A stretch of 64,000 nt of DNA from Melampsora larici-populina 98AG31 (lineage: Eukaryota; Basidiomycota; Pucciniomycetes; Pucciniales; Melampsoraceae). Location of the stretch: contig NW_006768766.1 of the NCBI RefSeq assembly GCF_000204055.1, positions 2,904,524 through 2,968,523 of the forward strand, in the 5' to 3' direction. Shown in pieces: positions 35,067-48,824 of the stretch. Each line of letters opens with the position of its first letter. The stretch's first letter is position 1. A program made the translations under genes and the position numbers. Under the pieces are notes generated by a model. It was not told the origin of the DNA. It worked only from the letters and a program-made list of their open reading frames with translations, and did no database searches.

Positions 35067-35710
35067 ATGAAAGTCGCCTCCTGGATCCCTCTCATCATCG
35101 CATCGATCGCATTCAGCATTCAAGGTCTCCCCTCAGCGTACAAATCAAGTCTCCTTGAGGTTCCGGATGAAGCGCAAGATATCATGTCATGGGCCCGTAC
35201 AGACCCCATGCTAGAGCCAGTTGAAAGGAAAGGCAACGTTGGTGGAGCAGTGGATGCAGTGGAGCCTACCGATTCGAAGCAACATCTATATCCCTGCCGA
35301 ATCCTTAGCAAGCGGGCATCAAAGTATCCATCAAGCGAAGCGATATTGAGGCAGTGCCTTGAGAATCGTGCAAAAAGCAGCATGCGAGTCCGAATTGACG
35401 CCCAAAAGGAAGCACAACGAACGAAAAATTATGGGAAGTGGTTTTTTCTGTACCGAATTGGCTACGACATCAAGGATGATTTGGCTCTTCAGTGGCGAAG
35501 GGTAGTGCGCTGGTTAAGGATGCATTGGCGGGCTTGGAAGCGGAAAATTTCAGGCATGAGGAGAGGTAAGGTTATCACGTTCCTCTGGTACGATTGTCAG
35601 GGCATTTCTGCTGACTTTGTTGGTTGTTTTAATATGAAGGTGGACCGTCTTTTGACGAGACGATCAAGAGACACCAACGAACGGATCTCAAAGGGGCTCA
35701 GCGATCATGA
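35067..35710 (+). CDS. Candidate secreted protein, possible effector
   Basis: An in-frame ATG at 35067 opens a classical signal peptide: MK, hydrophobic WIPLIIASIAFSI, cleavage expected after GLPSA. The mature protein (about 165 residues) is basic at its C-terminal half, with repeated Trp/Arg (QWRRVVRWLRMHWRAWKRK), and has three Cys. Removing a 74-nt intron (35566-35639, GTAAGG...AAG) gives an end at 35710; reading through ends at 35714 with a different tail. No known domain. Small secreted lineage-specific proteins are typical effector candidates in rusts, but function is unknown. Confidence 0.5.
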
Positions 35711-35714
35711 TTAG

Positions 35715-38409
35715 GGGAGAAATTTGTCTATTTTCAAGTGAATTTATGTTACAAAAATTATTACATGAGATATTGATGCATGAATACTATGTCAGAAAAT
35801 GTGACAAATGCTAAATGCACGTGAAGGCGTAATGGTCACTCAGTGATGCCGCCGCAATGCAGGTCACAGGTGAGATGTGAGGTAAACGCTGTGAGATGCA
35901 GGAACATAATGTCAGTAAGGGTGAATGACTTGATTGAGAAAAGGTTGAGGAAGGAATTGATAGAATCAGACAATGTAGGCCCGCACTGACAGTCGCTGAT
36001 TAAATCAAGCTGACGTCTAGGGTGGAAACTGCGAACATGATAGATGTTTTCATCATTTGGAGGATGAGGAAGAAAAGATAGAAGACACAACTAACCTTCA
36101 CTAGAGGGGACGGTGTTGTGCGTTGGGCGAGCTGAGAATTTGCCAAAGCAGAAGATGTCAGCAATCATCCTTTTAGGCGCTGTTTCAAGATTGATTGGAA
36201 TTGAATGCGGGTTCAGACAAAAGGATATACTGGCAAGTATGAAATACCAAGACATGAAGGTGTCAAGGTTCTCTTCGCAAGGTCTCACCATGATCGATAA
36301 GATGGGGAAAGAGGATTAAAGGTCATCATAATAAAAGGGAGGTGGCGAGGATGAAGCTTAACCAACCTAATGTTCGACCACCCGATGTCGTGTCGAAGGT
36401 AAGCCGACCTTCAAAGTGGTCAGGCAATTGAGGAAGGAGATCGGAAACGTGTCTTGTGTTAAGTTGCTGTGAAGTGAAATGTCGATTCAGGTATGACCAT
36501 CTTGAAAAGAGTTTGAAAAGAGTCGAGTTGGATGACTCGTCTTCCAAGTGAGTGTGCGGAGGTTGTTGAGGTGATGAGAGATGGGCTCAGAGTGGGAAAG
36601 CGGCGTGATATTTGAGGGCGGCAGAATATAGGTGTGAGCCGGCTGACTTGTGGGCAGCGCACATGCAAAGTTCAAACGACTGCGTGTTACATACCAGAAA
36701 GTACCAGAAAGTTTAGGTTTGAACGGTTGAAATTTATACGCATATGACGAAGAGTTTCCAGATCAAATTTGACAAAAAGCTCTCAAAGGATTGGTTGTCT
36801 TGGGCAGGCTTGAACCATAGCGCTTGAAAGGATGAGGTGAGACTGTAAAGATTCCCACACACAGCCTTAGTTGCTTTGTCAAACTTCTGAGGAAGCATCA
36901 CCTGGATAAGACAAAGAATTGACCATGAAGTTTTCTTCTGAGTCCCGCTCAGGTATCAGGGGCTCAGGGCAGCTAAAGGGTAGGATTAAAAAGCAGTCTT
37001 TGCACAACCAACCGCAAATGTTCATGAACATATCAGAGCACAGCAAAGTAGGCAAGAGTTATGCCCGAGATTGATGCCCAATTCATATCAATGTGCAATT
37101 TGGCAAGGGCTTTTTTGGCCTGTGGAAGGCATTGAAAGAAGAAGAGATTCCTATTGGTTACTTACCTCCAAGAGGGTTTTGAGGAATGCAATTTTGGACA
37201 TGCAAAAATACATACTCATAGATGTTAATAGAAGTTGTTGGGTTTTGGCTGATTATGAGAATACTTCGAAAACTGCGAGCTCCAAGATGCAATATAATGA
37301 CTTCAACAAGAGTAAACACAATGGGGAAGTTGTGAATGAAAGTGGTCAACAGCTATTATGTCATAGCTGTGGGTCAAGAGATTTATCCAACATCAATTCT
37401 GTTTCAATTATCCTCTTCACTACATGATGACAAGTTCCCCAATGCCTATCCAAGAAACAGCCGTGAGCTCAAGAGTACTACAAATGCAACAAATTCCTCA
37501 TGATGGAGAACCTGTTACAGTTCGAGAAGGCCCTTGAGGAAGACACCTCTATGTTCGGTGCAAAGCTACTCTTGACCCATGTCAAAAGATGGTGCCACAT
37601 TGTGACTTATCAGATGAAAAATACCTTCTATTCCAGAAACCATGAAAGCATGACTGGCCTGCGTTACTTGATTCATACTTGCACTTCCGGCTGCAGCTTA
37701 TCAGACTGGAGCATTTGGGAGTCGGGACTGCTTCACATGGCCACAAAGATGATAGTGTCCTCCACACCAAGAGATTGAAAGGACAGGTTTTACCTTTAAA
37801 CATCGAGTTTTCTTTCACAGTAACCCATCTTACTCAGCTCTTGGTGTGTCACGCTCAGCATTTGCCCCCCCGAAAGATCGGCCGAACTTGATCAACGCGG
37901 TCAATTTTCTGGCCACTTTTTGTTTTGTTTTTTAAAAAAAAAGTGCTTTTGGTTTCACATATTGCACTAACTATCCTTTTGTGTCAAATGTAACTACTAG
38001 ATTGATGTTGTTTATTTTCTATCAATGACCGGACTTCAAGCCTCCACGCATATGAAAGAATTATGAAAGCATCACCTGGGTTTGGAAAATCATTGGGCGT
38101 CGAAAATCTTGGCATCATGTTTGTAGAGTTTGTCTTTTGCAGCAGGATGATTTTCGGGGAGATTGTAAATGAGGGGTGTGGTGATCTCAAAGCAATCGAA
38201 GCTGGGAAGTTGCTGCTCATTTCTTTCGAAAGGATTTCCTGTTTAGAACCGATAGCCGGGTTAAAATTTCAGGGTGATCGAGGTCAGAGTAAGTTTGGCC
38301 CTGAGTTGATAAACTGTGTCGGGTTGGATTAGCTGAAGAAATATTAAAGTCGATTGTTGACAATGAATCCATCATTTCTTCCTCAACCTCTTTCAACTTC
38401 ACCACTCGT
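35715..38409. other. 2.7-kb interval without a supported gene
   Basis: Minus-strand 36255-36092 encodes a short hydrophobic start (MSWYFILASISFC) followed by a donor-like GTTAGT, which might be a further small secreted protein, but no convincing second exon was found. Frames at 37071-37427 and 37500-37778 have no recognisable features. Several short frames may be decayed repeats. Confidence 0.35.
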
Positions 38410-41164
38410 ATGGCATCCCCTCATCATGAACGAGAGCCTCTTCTGCCTTCAAATCAACAATCAACATGTCAAAACCTTCATCAGAAAGCCTCTCAGACAA
38501 TCTCGAATTCATTCAGATATCTCAAACTTCGACCAAGACCTCGTACCCTTCTCTTCACCTCTTTGCTGCTCATCTCATCTGCCATCGTCTATCTTTACGA
38601 TCGATCCCAGAAACGCGATTTAATCGATGAACTCGCCGATACAATTGAAAACCTTTCCACCTGCGCATCTTGCAAAGCACTTCTGCTGCCTCTTGTCACT
38701 ATTGCTCATCTCGGGGACCCGAAGTTCTTCTCAACGCTTGTCAGCTTTTGCACTGGTTTGGGTATACAGGACCCAGAAGTCTGTCGGGGTGCCTTGGGCG
38801 CTCAAGCGCCGATTATCGCCCACTCGCTGCGGTCCATGAGTCTAAGCGGGCATACCTCGGACTTGTTTTGTGCGAAGACGTTTGGTTTATGCGAGGACCC
38901 TCCTGTGCGCGAGTGGAAGGACATCTCATTGCCTCCACGGAAGCCTCAAACCAACCTATCGAAATTCTCCCTTCCTGTTCCAGAAATACGCGCCTTTCCT
39001 CACACCGGCTCAACTCCCATACACAACAATCAAGCTTCATCATCAAATTCAACAATTGAATCCGAAGACCAGACCTTGGAGACAAAGCCGTTCCAAGTTA
39101 TCCACCTCAGCGATCTCCACATTGATCGTGAATATGCTGTGAGTAATCCCAACATCCTCCATCGCCAATTTTGAGTTTTTTTCTTTGAACCACCTTATTC
39201 AACCCTTGCTTTATCCCCCACCTACGTTCCACTAGATTGGCGCGGATTCGGTCTGTGACCGGAATCTTTGTTGTAGACTCGATCAACCTACCGATATACC
39301 AAATAAAACCATATCCCCAGCTGGACCTTATGGCAGTCACAAATGTGATTCGCCAGAGTCACTCTACATCAGCATGTTGCGGGCACTCAAAGAGTTTGTC
39401 CATGATCCAAGTATCTGCTTTCTAATGACCCTACGACTGATAGACTATTTTATTCATACAGCCATGCTCCTGACGCAGAGTTCGTGGTACATACTGGTGA
39501 CATGGTAGACCGTGAGCTGTCTTCTTCAGTTTGATACTTTATCATACACCTGGTCTGACGAAGGTCTCCGCTTCAACATTTGTCCCCCCGAAAGACGCTG
39601 TCTGGAACTCCGTCCGCAAGGAGGTCGAGGACGGTGTTGGGCAAGGACATTCTCAATATCATGCTTACTCCCAAACGCCCTTCTATGGTGTAATCGGAAA
39701 TCAGTAAGCCCTAGCGTCCTCCAAGGGAACCCGTAATATTCAAAGCACTGATACATTCACGGCAAATAGCGATATTGCCCCAACCAATTCTTTCCCTCGC
39801 AATACCACCATCACCACCATGTCGTCTCAGTGGGACTTGGAACTGTTTTCGGGCACATGGCAAAAATGGATCGGCGAACAAAATGCGCAAACAGTTGCGA
39901 CGATGTCCGGATGCTATAGTATCATTCATCCTGGTACCAACCTCAAGATAATCTCTCTTAACACTGGGTTTTGGTACAAAGCTGTTAGTTCTGTCATCTC
40001 AATACAATTGTCGCGCCTCTTCTGCCAAGATGTCGATCTCATTGTCGATTATTCATTGTGCTATTCAGAACTTTTGGCTTTACGATTCGGACGACTTTCA
40101 GCCCGATCCCAATGGCATCCTTGCCTGGCTGATATCAGAACTCCAAGATGCGGAAGACAAGGGACAGAAGGCCTGGATCATGGGACACCTCTCACCCGGA
40201 AAGTCAGATTGTTTGCAAGAGCCTAGTCGGTATCTCAACCAAATCATGCGGCGCTATAAAGATACCGTGAGTTTGATTGGCGTTCTCTTTCACAATGGAA
40301 AGCAGAGGTCTGATTTTCACATCTCGGCCCAAATTCTTCCCTAGATATCTGCATCCCTATATGGTCACACTCATCGGTCCGAGTGGGAGATCGTGTATGA
40401 GGATCCGTCGCATCCTACGGCGGACACCGCGATTGGAATGATATATATCGGACCTGCCATGACACCAGAATCTGGCAACCCGGCTTTTAGGATTTATGAT
40501 GTCGACCCAGTAACCTATCAAATCCTCGATTTTCATGAAATCATCACCAATCTTACCGAGCCCGGATATCAACTTCATCCTCGTTGGTTTAAATACTACT
40601 CAGCTCGAGAAGTCTATGAGACACTTCTACTCAATAACAACTTGCCCGGTTTACAGAACAATCGATCTCCGATTGATGGACCTTTTTGGCATCGGGTCAC
40701 TGATATCCTAGAACAGAGTTATCCTGAGTTTGAGAAATTTTATCATCGATTGACAAGAGGGGCAGATTTACAGGCGATGGGAGATTGGAAACCTTGTTAC
40801 TCGGGAGCCTGTCGAAAGAAATGGATTCAAACCTTGAGATCATCACAATCCGAATTCAATGGATATCCCAACCATGTGGGATTGAACATTGATTCTATTG
40901 AAACTGATGTTGCGCCAGCCCCCAAAGCAGGATGGGGCTTGGAGCCCGGTGAACATGATGGTGAACATACGTGTGGTGATCTTGCAAGCCTGTATAAGCA
41001 AGCCAAAGAAAAACTGGGACCCTTGCATAAGCACAAGGTAAGAGAGATTGGCTGAATTGTTTTTCTATACAAAATGCTGATCAATGCAATTCCATCGTTT
41101 ACAGAAGGTTAAAATACCCGCAAGTCTTAGGCACGAGCTTCGACAACAACTCCATTCGCCTTAA
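38410..41164 (+). CDS. Acid-sphingomyelinase-like phosphodiesterase (saposin B + metallophosphatase)
   Basis: Likely hydrolyses sphingomyelin-like or other phosphodiesters in the secretory/vacuolar lumen. Eight exons join in frame: 38410-39138, 39236-39410, 39479-39504, 39564-39703, 39770-39983, 40069-40266, 40345-41037, 41105-41164; 744 residues. A signal-anchor (TLLFTSLLLISSAIVYLY) follows a cytosolic start. A saposin-B-type domain comes next (CASCKALL, SFCTGLGIQDPEVCRGAL, LFCAKTFGLC). The metal-binding set is complete: SDLHID, HTGDM, IGNHD, MGHLSPG, YGHTH; GADSVCDRNLCCR is typical of the family. Exons 3-4 are least certain: PDAE just before the exon-3 acceptor looks coding but is out of phase with exon 2. 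Confidence 0.88.
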
Positions 41165-42372
41165 TCATCTCGGTTCATTCTCAAAATCCATGATGATCAA
41201 ATGTTAACAGGAATTTTGATCCAACGTCATGTTTGACAACTGCTTCTGATTTTTCATTTATAGTACTCTTCAATTTTTTGAGGAGTGGGATTGTACGTTT
41301 TTATCTATCTATCTAATATATATATACATATCTCATCCTTTTTTCAATCAAGATTTCATTACAATTGTATAAATTTCGTCTTGGGTTTGCAATTCTTTGT
41401 TTCATTGTATAGGTTGTTGTGTTATTGTTGTATTTGAAATGTATTGTAAAGACGGCGGTGTGTTTTTGGATAACATATCTTATGATTTTTCGTTTTTGAT
41501 CAATCAAGTTATATACCTACATCACACTTTCTCCTATCATTTTAGATTTGTACATACCTTTGCGATGTTCAATGAAGTGATTACTATCTCTTTGTCTTGA
41601 TCGCCACTTGTCGTATTTTTAATCAGCGTTTCTATCTGTTCTTAAAGGAGTGCTCTTAACCTTTGCTCCGAATTGCAATGACTGAAAATCTAGGTAAGGC
41701 CTCAATCAAGATCCATTCCCACCCGTGAGCCATTCACCTCAGAGATTGACTATATACTCAGCGGGTTCTTGGTGACACTTCTCATTTTCTTTCCATATCT
41801 CGCTACAGTACATCTCATGAATTTCAAATGAGGAAGAATATGTTTGTCTGACGTCATGCTGGCGACTCCGGTCTTCTTACCGCGTGGTGAAGTCTGACGG
41901 GGACAACGGGCCGGATTCTTATCGACGCTTACCACAGCTTGCCTCCCTTCTTCATGAGAGGGTCGAAGATATTTCCGTATCATCCACTAAATTGTTCCTT
42001 TTAGGTGCTCCCCTTCCATCTTCGTCATTTCCACATGTCTCACATGATGTCGATCTGTCAGGTGACTCTTCATGTCCTGTGGGACGCCTTTTGCTCATGC
42101 GTATGCTTTTTAACTGGCTGGGTATTGTTCCCAAAAGGCTTATCAAGCCTGTGGTATCGCGCACCCCTTGTGGTATGGGATGTGGTGGAACCGCACCAGA
42201 GGGAGCTATCGGCCAGCGCCTTCAGAGTTTCCTACAGGATGCATCCACACCACGCTGGTTTGTTATATCGACTGATCTTTGCATTCCAAACTGATGTCCA
42301 ATATGCTTGATCTACCTGGCGTATTTGGCTAACGATTCGTCACTCAAATTGAACTGTCGTGTCTTTCATCAG
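41165..42372. other. Intergenic region and probable 5' exon(s) of the thioesterase gene
   Basis: A segment ending at 42121 (LLLMRMLFNWL then a GTATTG donor in the right phase) could be the exon before 42373. The real start codon was not found. Confidence 0.3.
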
Positions 42373-44443
42373 ATGCCCAAGGACGGGTCTTTGGAGGCGA
42401 ACTCTTGAAACTTGTGGATGTAGTCGCAGGGATTGCCAGCAGAAGACATACCGATAGATCTTGCGTTACAATATCAGTGGAGTGCATACCTACTCGATTT
42501 ATGGGTTTCCTTTGGATGATTCTGATGGATTCGATCTACGTATCCTATGATCGTTCGTCTCATTGCCAAGTCGTGTGATCTTCTTGTGCCCGGTCTTTGT
42601 AGGCGATGTGCTTCATTTATCGGTTTCAGTGAATAGAAGCTGGGGATCGTACGTGAATCCGTACTTTCTGCTTCTGAAAGATGTCTATATAGCACCTTAC
42701 ACGTTTTGGCAATATCAACTTTCATGAATTCAAGGTCTATGGAAACTGGCATCAAGATTATCAAAGAAGACTTTCGTAACGGGAATCAGACCTATGCCTG
42801 TCATGGTATGTCGGCAAAGAGCAAAGCGGCTGTCTTTATTGAGTTTGAGGATACCTGGACGACTGAATCTCTTCCTCTAATGTACACCGGGAGCAGCATA
42901 CATGACATTCGTTGCGCGGCCAAGGGCTACTTTGAGCACATGCCATCGATTTTGGGATTTTATCTCACTCCGACAACCACCTGTCATCAAAGTCAGAGTA
43001 CCAAAAGTGATTGCACAAACCGTCTTAGATCAAAAACGATATTTACTAGCAGGACGAAGACGTGGGCACCGTATACGACAGAGTGTTGAATGGAATAGTC
43101 TATTGGAAAAGTTCAGAGAATACGTTCTTTCTCTAAAGTATCCCGAAGAGCAGGGTGAAAGAAATTGGCAAGCGAATGATGAAGATCTTGCCAGGATTGA
43201 AAAGGAAGTCATTGCTGATAGTTTCATTAGAAAAGATCCAGATGTACGTGTAGATGATGGAATGGTGGTAGCTGAGATTCCTGACCATATGGAACCGATC
43301 AAAATCCCACTGGCAGAAGTTGAGTGGCTTTACGAAGCTGTAGTAAAGGTTCTAGCTATCGTTTGTGCTGAAAATGGGCGCATATGGTCTAGATTGAGAA
43401 GATAGTAGCAGACCGAGGAGTAGGATCAGCTCTTCGTCGACTTTCTACCCCAAGTTTTCATCAGACTGCTTTCAATAAAGATTCAGAAAGACATGTGGAT
43501 TGGATTTCGAGTGAGACAATTCAAGCGGAGAACACTCTCGCAACAACAGTCTGGATCGTGCGACCTCAACATTGTAATTCTATGGGCGTTCTGTTCGGCG
43601 GAACCCTCATGCGATGGTAAGTAGAAAGATCTTAACAATACTGCCAGATAATCAAGACTTATACCTCTGATAACTTATCGTATTGCTAGGCTAGAAGAGG
43701 TAGCCAATCTGGTCAGTTCAGTTCAAACAAATATAACTCATCTTCACTCACTGAGCTCGAACCAATCTCTCTAAATAGTCCGCTGGGAATATCTGTTGTG
43801 CTGCCTGGGTAACAGCAGCGTACGTATTTCAAAGCCTTGAAAGATTTGTGTGATGCTAAGATGCGTTTTTTTGCGTTCATCAATAGCATAGATAGTATGA
43901 CGTTACGGGCTAGGTAAGTCTGGAATTGCATTAAAACCTTTCGTTGATTCTACTGACTTTCATATGTTTGATAGCGCACAGCCTGGTCATGTGGTCATTT
44001 TGCGAGCAATAGTTGTAAAGGTTTGGGAAACTTCCGTAGAGGTTTATTGTGTTGCCAAGGCAGGTAAGTTATCTCTCATCTTTGACTAAAAATATTATTT
44101 ACTGTGGCACTTCTAATTTTTATGATTACAGAAACACGAGAAGGAAAAGAGTTTTTCATCAGTGATGCATTCATCTCCTTGGTGGCTATCGATCATGAAA
44201 CCAGTCAACCTGTAAGACGAGATCTAAAGAGGGTGGAGAGTTCCAATATATGGGCTGATAAAATACGTGAGACGAGTGAATCACGTCGTCAAAATAGACT
44301 ATCTGAAAAAGCAATTCTTCAAAAGGTATGCTGAAGTTGAACTCTTTGGAATCTTGATAAAAATACTGAGTATTGATCGGATTTACTCAGGTATACAATA
44401 ATTGACTCGAATTGCATTGAAGGGTGCTTCTCGCCTCTCGTGA
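42373..44443 (+). CDS. Acyl-CoA thioesterase with two hotdog domains (5' end incomplete)
   Basis: Hydrolyses acyl-CoA to free acid and CoA, ACOT11/12-like. Exons in phase: 42373-42481, 42571-42648, 42735-42805, 42897-43318, 43393-43616, 43690-43711, 43779-43819, 43887-43913, 43975-44063, 44132-44325, 44423-44443. Hotdog 1: DAQGRVFGGELLKLVDVVAG, SCVTISVDRVIF, VGDVLHLSVSVNRSWGSSME. Hotdog 2: NSMGVLFGGTLMRWLEEVAN, TAAIDSMTLRASAQPGHVV, VVKVWETSVEVY. The FGG...D/E helix of each repeat is kept. A linker of about 150 charged residues joins them. The first exon(s), perhaps with a mitochondrial presequence, could not be placed. Ten small introns fit this intron-dense genome. Confidence 0.85.
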
Positions 44444-45502
44444 CCCCAGAGATGACACCCATGTCGCTAAGAGGCTTAGATAAACAAGTTGTATAGTTGA
44501 TGTGTGATTGTCTTCCATTGTTTGTGAAGCATTGTATAGCTAATGGACCTAGAAAGTATGCTTGTCAGTACTTGCAATTTTTGTCAGTGTTGATTTGAAA
44601 TAGCAGCTTGTTTTGAAGCCGCAGTGACTAAAATGTTATCTTCTGGCAAGAAAATCCGTTGGATAACGCGAAAAACTCGGCCAAGCAAGAATGGCCGTGT
44701 TCTTCAAATTCTCCTCTTCAAGCCTTTCAAAGCTCAAAGTGCCAGACTGACATTCAAGTGTTTTCAACATGCTTCACAGTTGATTTCCTGTTCCAGGTGT
44801 TTTTGTAATACAACTTGGGCTTCTAGTTCGAGTGAATCCGCATCGAAGCTTCCGAGCATTTTTCCATCTCTTTTCTAAATTGGAAAACAAGTCAGAAGTA
44901 CACCTCACATTGTCAACGAGCGCCTGGAAACATCGCGGGGCTTCATCATGCAATCTAATCAAGTTTTGATAAATCTCATGGGACACGATAAGAAAGGCTT
45001 CAAAAATGAGATTTTACAGCTACTGAAAAGCGTAACACATCTAAACAGCTGTTCAATTTTCTATGCCCACGAAGACTTGGATCTTTTGTGTGGTGTGAAG
45101 ATCTTTTCCATCCGGTGATTTCCACATGTTTGCACAATATGAATGTAGCTATTGCCGTCCTTAGAAACCGTCTTCAAGTTGACTGATATTCATGGACTTG
45201 TTCCTTGAGTGAACTGTGAGACGTTGGTTAAGTTGAAGTCTCAGGTGTCAAGGTAGTGAAATGCATTGGGGTTGAAACCTAACTTTAACGAATTCAATTC
45301 CGATTTTACTTCGTTTGAGGTGTCAAGTGTGTGTCGGGTAGTGATCAGACCACCCTCACGGCAAAATCCGCCTGGGACACTCATTTCTGCTTGATCTTGA
45401 CCCGCCAGTTGAGATTCCTTCTTTCCCCCTTCCCAGCTTTCTATAGCTTAAGAAAACCCATCACACCACATTACCCCACCTATATCTCCATCAAACTTTA
45501 GC
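44444..45502. other. Intergenic region upstream of ATP1
   Basis: No gene seen. The last 120 bp before ATP1 are pyrimidine-rich (CTTCTTTCCCCCTTCCC), usual for a strong fungal promoter. Confidence 0.5.
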
Positions 45503-47956
45503 ATGGCATCTCTCATTCGTGCTGCCTGCCGATCGGCTGTCCCTCTCTCTCGAAGCACTCTCCCTTCTCAAGCTGTGAGTCAACCGTTACCTTATTTTCC
45601 ATCTTGTCCGATCGATCGTTTGCTCGTCTCAGTCTCACTCAAGATCGACATGATGTTGCTCCATATCCTTCTCAGCTACGAAAGCAAGTTCCAACTTTGA
45701 CCTCTCAGCTCCGAACTTACGCCACTGCCAAGCCAGGTAATAACGACTGTTCTATCTTAGACTTTGCCCGATCAAGCTGTTTCTGATGAAATCTGTCTAC
45801 CCTCCTCCCATCAGCTGCCTCCGAGGTTTCTTCCATCCTCGAGGAGCGAATCGGTGGTTCCAGTGCTGCTACTGATGTTCAAGAAACTGGTCGAGTGAGT
45901 TACATCCCCATATTTTCTTGATCGAGCGTGTGGTGCAAGAAATGACACGTAGCTCTCAAACGTACTTATAGGTTTTGACCATTGGAGATGGTGAGTTTCG
46001 ACATCCTGTCCGACGATACTGGATAACCCCCCGCTGACGTCAGATCTACTCCTCAAGGTATTGCTCGTGTCTACGGTTTACGAAATGTGCAAGGTAATTT
46101 CTTCATGCAATATCTCTTAGAAAGAAGGGACCCAGCTGACCTTACTGGTCGACCATAGCCGAGGAGATGGTGGAATTCTCATCTGGAGTCCGTGGAATGT
46201 GCTTGAACTTGGAAGCCGACAATGTCGGTGTCACCATCTTCGGTAGTGATCGTCTGATCAAGGAAGGTGACACTGTCAAGCGAACTGGACAAATTGTGGA
46301 TGTCCCAGTTGGTCCTGAACTTTTGGGCCGTGTCGTCGATGCCCTCGGTAACCCTATTGATGGAAAGGGCCCCATCGCCTGCAAAGAGCGTCGTCGTGCC
46401 TCCCTCAAAGCTCCTGGTGTTTTGCCCCGTCGATCAGTCAATCAACCCATGATGACCGGTATCAAGTCCATCGACGCCATGGTGCCGATCGGTCGTGGTC
46501 AGCGTGAGCTGATCATTGGTGATCGTCAAACTGGTAAAACCGCTGTTGCTTTGGACACCATCCTCAACCAGAAGCGATGGAACGAAGGAACGGACGAGAC
46601 CCAGAAACTTTACTGTGTCTACGTAGCCGTTGGTCAAAAACGTTCGACTGTTGCTCAATTGGTTCAAACATTAGAAGAAAATGATGCTTTGAAATACTCG
46701 ATCATCGTTGCTGCCACTGCTTCTGAGGCCGCCCCACTTCAATATTTGGCTCCTTTCTCCGGTTGTGCTATGGGAGAATGGTTCCGAGACAACGGCAAAC
46801 ACGCTTTGATCATCTACGACGATTTGTCCAAACAAGCTGTCGCCTACCGTCAAATGTCCCTTCTTCTTCGTCGACCTCCTGGTCGTGAAGCTTACCCCGG
46901 TGACGTCTTCGTAAGTCTACATACTTTTGGGCCCTTATAGATGACGAGTCATACTGACACATTCGGGCTTTTAGTACCTCCACTCCCGTCTCCTTGAACG
47001 TGCTGCTAAGATGAACGAGAAACTCGGTGGAGGTTCTTTGACCGCCCTCCCCATCATCGAAACCCAAGGTGGTGATGTATCTGCATACATGTAGGTTCAG
47101 CTTCCCTTCTAAACTGTTTCTGGACTCGGTACTGCCCACGTCATAGTGCTAATTCTATACTCTGTCATGGCAGTCCTACCAACGTCATCTCAATTACCGA
47201 CGGTCAAATTTTCTTGGAGGCTGAACTCTTCTTCAAGGGTGTTCGACCAGCTATCAACGTCGGTCTGTCCGTCTCCCGTGTCGGATCTGCTGCGCAGACC
47301 AAGATCATGAAGAGTGTATCTGGTTCCTTGAAGCTTTACTTGGTAAGTCATCGTACATCTACTGTCTACCATCCAATGTCTTGAGCTCATCATTCACAAT
47401 GCTATAGGCCCAATATCGTGATGTTGCTGCATTCGCACAATTCGGTTCCGACTTGGATGCATCTACTCGATACCTCCTCAGTCGTGGTGCTCGGTGAGTA
47501 CTATATCACCATCAGGAGCTCAATACACCCGTCTGATTACATTTTCTGTCCTAGTTTGACTGAGCTTTTGAAGCAAGGTCAATATCAACCTTTGGCTTTC
47601 GAGGTTCAAGTTCCGATCTTGTACGCCGGTGTCAACGGTATGCTTGATGTGAGTGTGATCTGACGCAAACTACAATCCGAAGCCTTCTTTAATCAATCTT
47701 TTCGTCAATTTGCAGAAAGTACCAGTAGAGAAGATTGTCGCCTGGGATTTGGCCTTCCGAGACCATCTTACTACTGAGCAATCCGCCCTCTTGAAGGATA
47801 TTACCGGAGGTAAAATGACCCCTGAAATCGAAGCCAAGATCAAATCTGTTGTCAAGAGGTGAGTAAAGTCTGAACGTCCTAGATGCTGCCAGGTATTGTG
47901 TCTGACATTGTAGCGTTTTTGTTTCACACAGCTTCACTTCAAACTTCCTTCAGTAA
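45503..47956 (+). CDS. ATP1: Mitochondrial F1F0-ATP synthase subunit alpha
   Basis: Alpha subunit of the F1 catalytic hexamer, with non-catalytic nucleotide sites; mitochondrial matrix side. Twelve exons join in frame: 45503-45574, 45676-45736, 45815-45894, 45972-45990, 46058-46093, 46159-46910, 46975-47090, 47174-47342, 47408-47493, 47555-47648, 47716-47858, 47932-47956; 550 residues, normal length. A basic, Ser-rich presequence ([17 protein letters not shown]) is followed by the beta-barrel domain, Walker A GDRQTGKT at 210-217, [10 protein letters not shown] (Walker B) and the signature [17 protein letters not shown]. Codon use is noticeably more GC/C-ending than in neighbouring genes, as expected for high expression. 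Confidence 0.98.
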
Positions 47957-48824
47957 ACTTACCACAATCAATCTAAAAGGTTACGTTGAGTTATGATATC
48001 TTTAGAGCCTTGATGCTTTTGTTGGTATCTTGAAAAAAAAGAAATTGTTATAAATAAAGTTGAATTTTTCGAGCGATGCTTGAATTTTGACACCCTCATA
48101 AACAATTCGCTCCTTCTCATGACTTGCAGACTCCTTGCTGAGCCTTGTTGGAAATCATGATGGACCATTTCCCGGGGTCTGAGCCACGTCTGATTCTCCA
48201 CAGGCTACTGGATCTTTTGCTCTCATTACCTCTTGCCATTTGTTTAATACATCTCCGAGAGTATTGCCATCCTTTTCCAGCTGTACATGCGATCGCGACA
48301 TGTCTGTCCTTATGAGAACACTGCAGGTGCCTTGAGTGTGCCCATCAAGCTTTCTTGATGAGTTATCTTCAGGCATTTAGATTCCGTGGGCCAGCCTGTT
48401 TCTTGGTCACTGTGTATAGTCCATTCCTGTTCTACCTTCGTATGATTTGCATCCCATTGGATCTTTATTCTCAAATTTCTACGGCATGTCTGAACAACTT
48501 TGCCAGTTCTCGTACAGCCATGCCAGATAGCCTTTTTTGAACTCAGCCAGTCTCATCGTCGGAGAAGAACCCATGGCTCACCCAAGCTATGTGGAGCTCT
48601 TTAAGCTTAACGCAGGGGAGCTGACATTCTCTAGATCCACCGCAGGCAGCAGCCTATGATAGCTGAAGCTAGAAAGCCAAGCATTCTACCGAGATCTAGG
48701 TGCAACAAGTTCGAACACCATCTTTGTCTTTAGCGAGCGCGTCTCTTGACCGTTTGCTTCAACATGATCTCCAACAATTTCAAATAATTCAAGAGACTCG
48801 CAAGATCCCTTTCGATCAGCCCTC
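47957..48824. other. Intergenic region
   Basis: Contains the ATP1 3' end with AATAAA-like TAAATAAAG near 48052 and the promoter of the lipase gene. No gene seen. Confidence 0.5.

Noticed and set aside
46142..46441. 99-codon reverse frame
   Set aside because: Antisense shadow of ATP1 exon 6.
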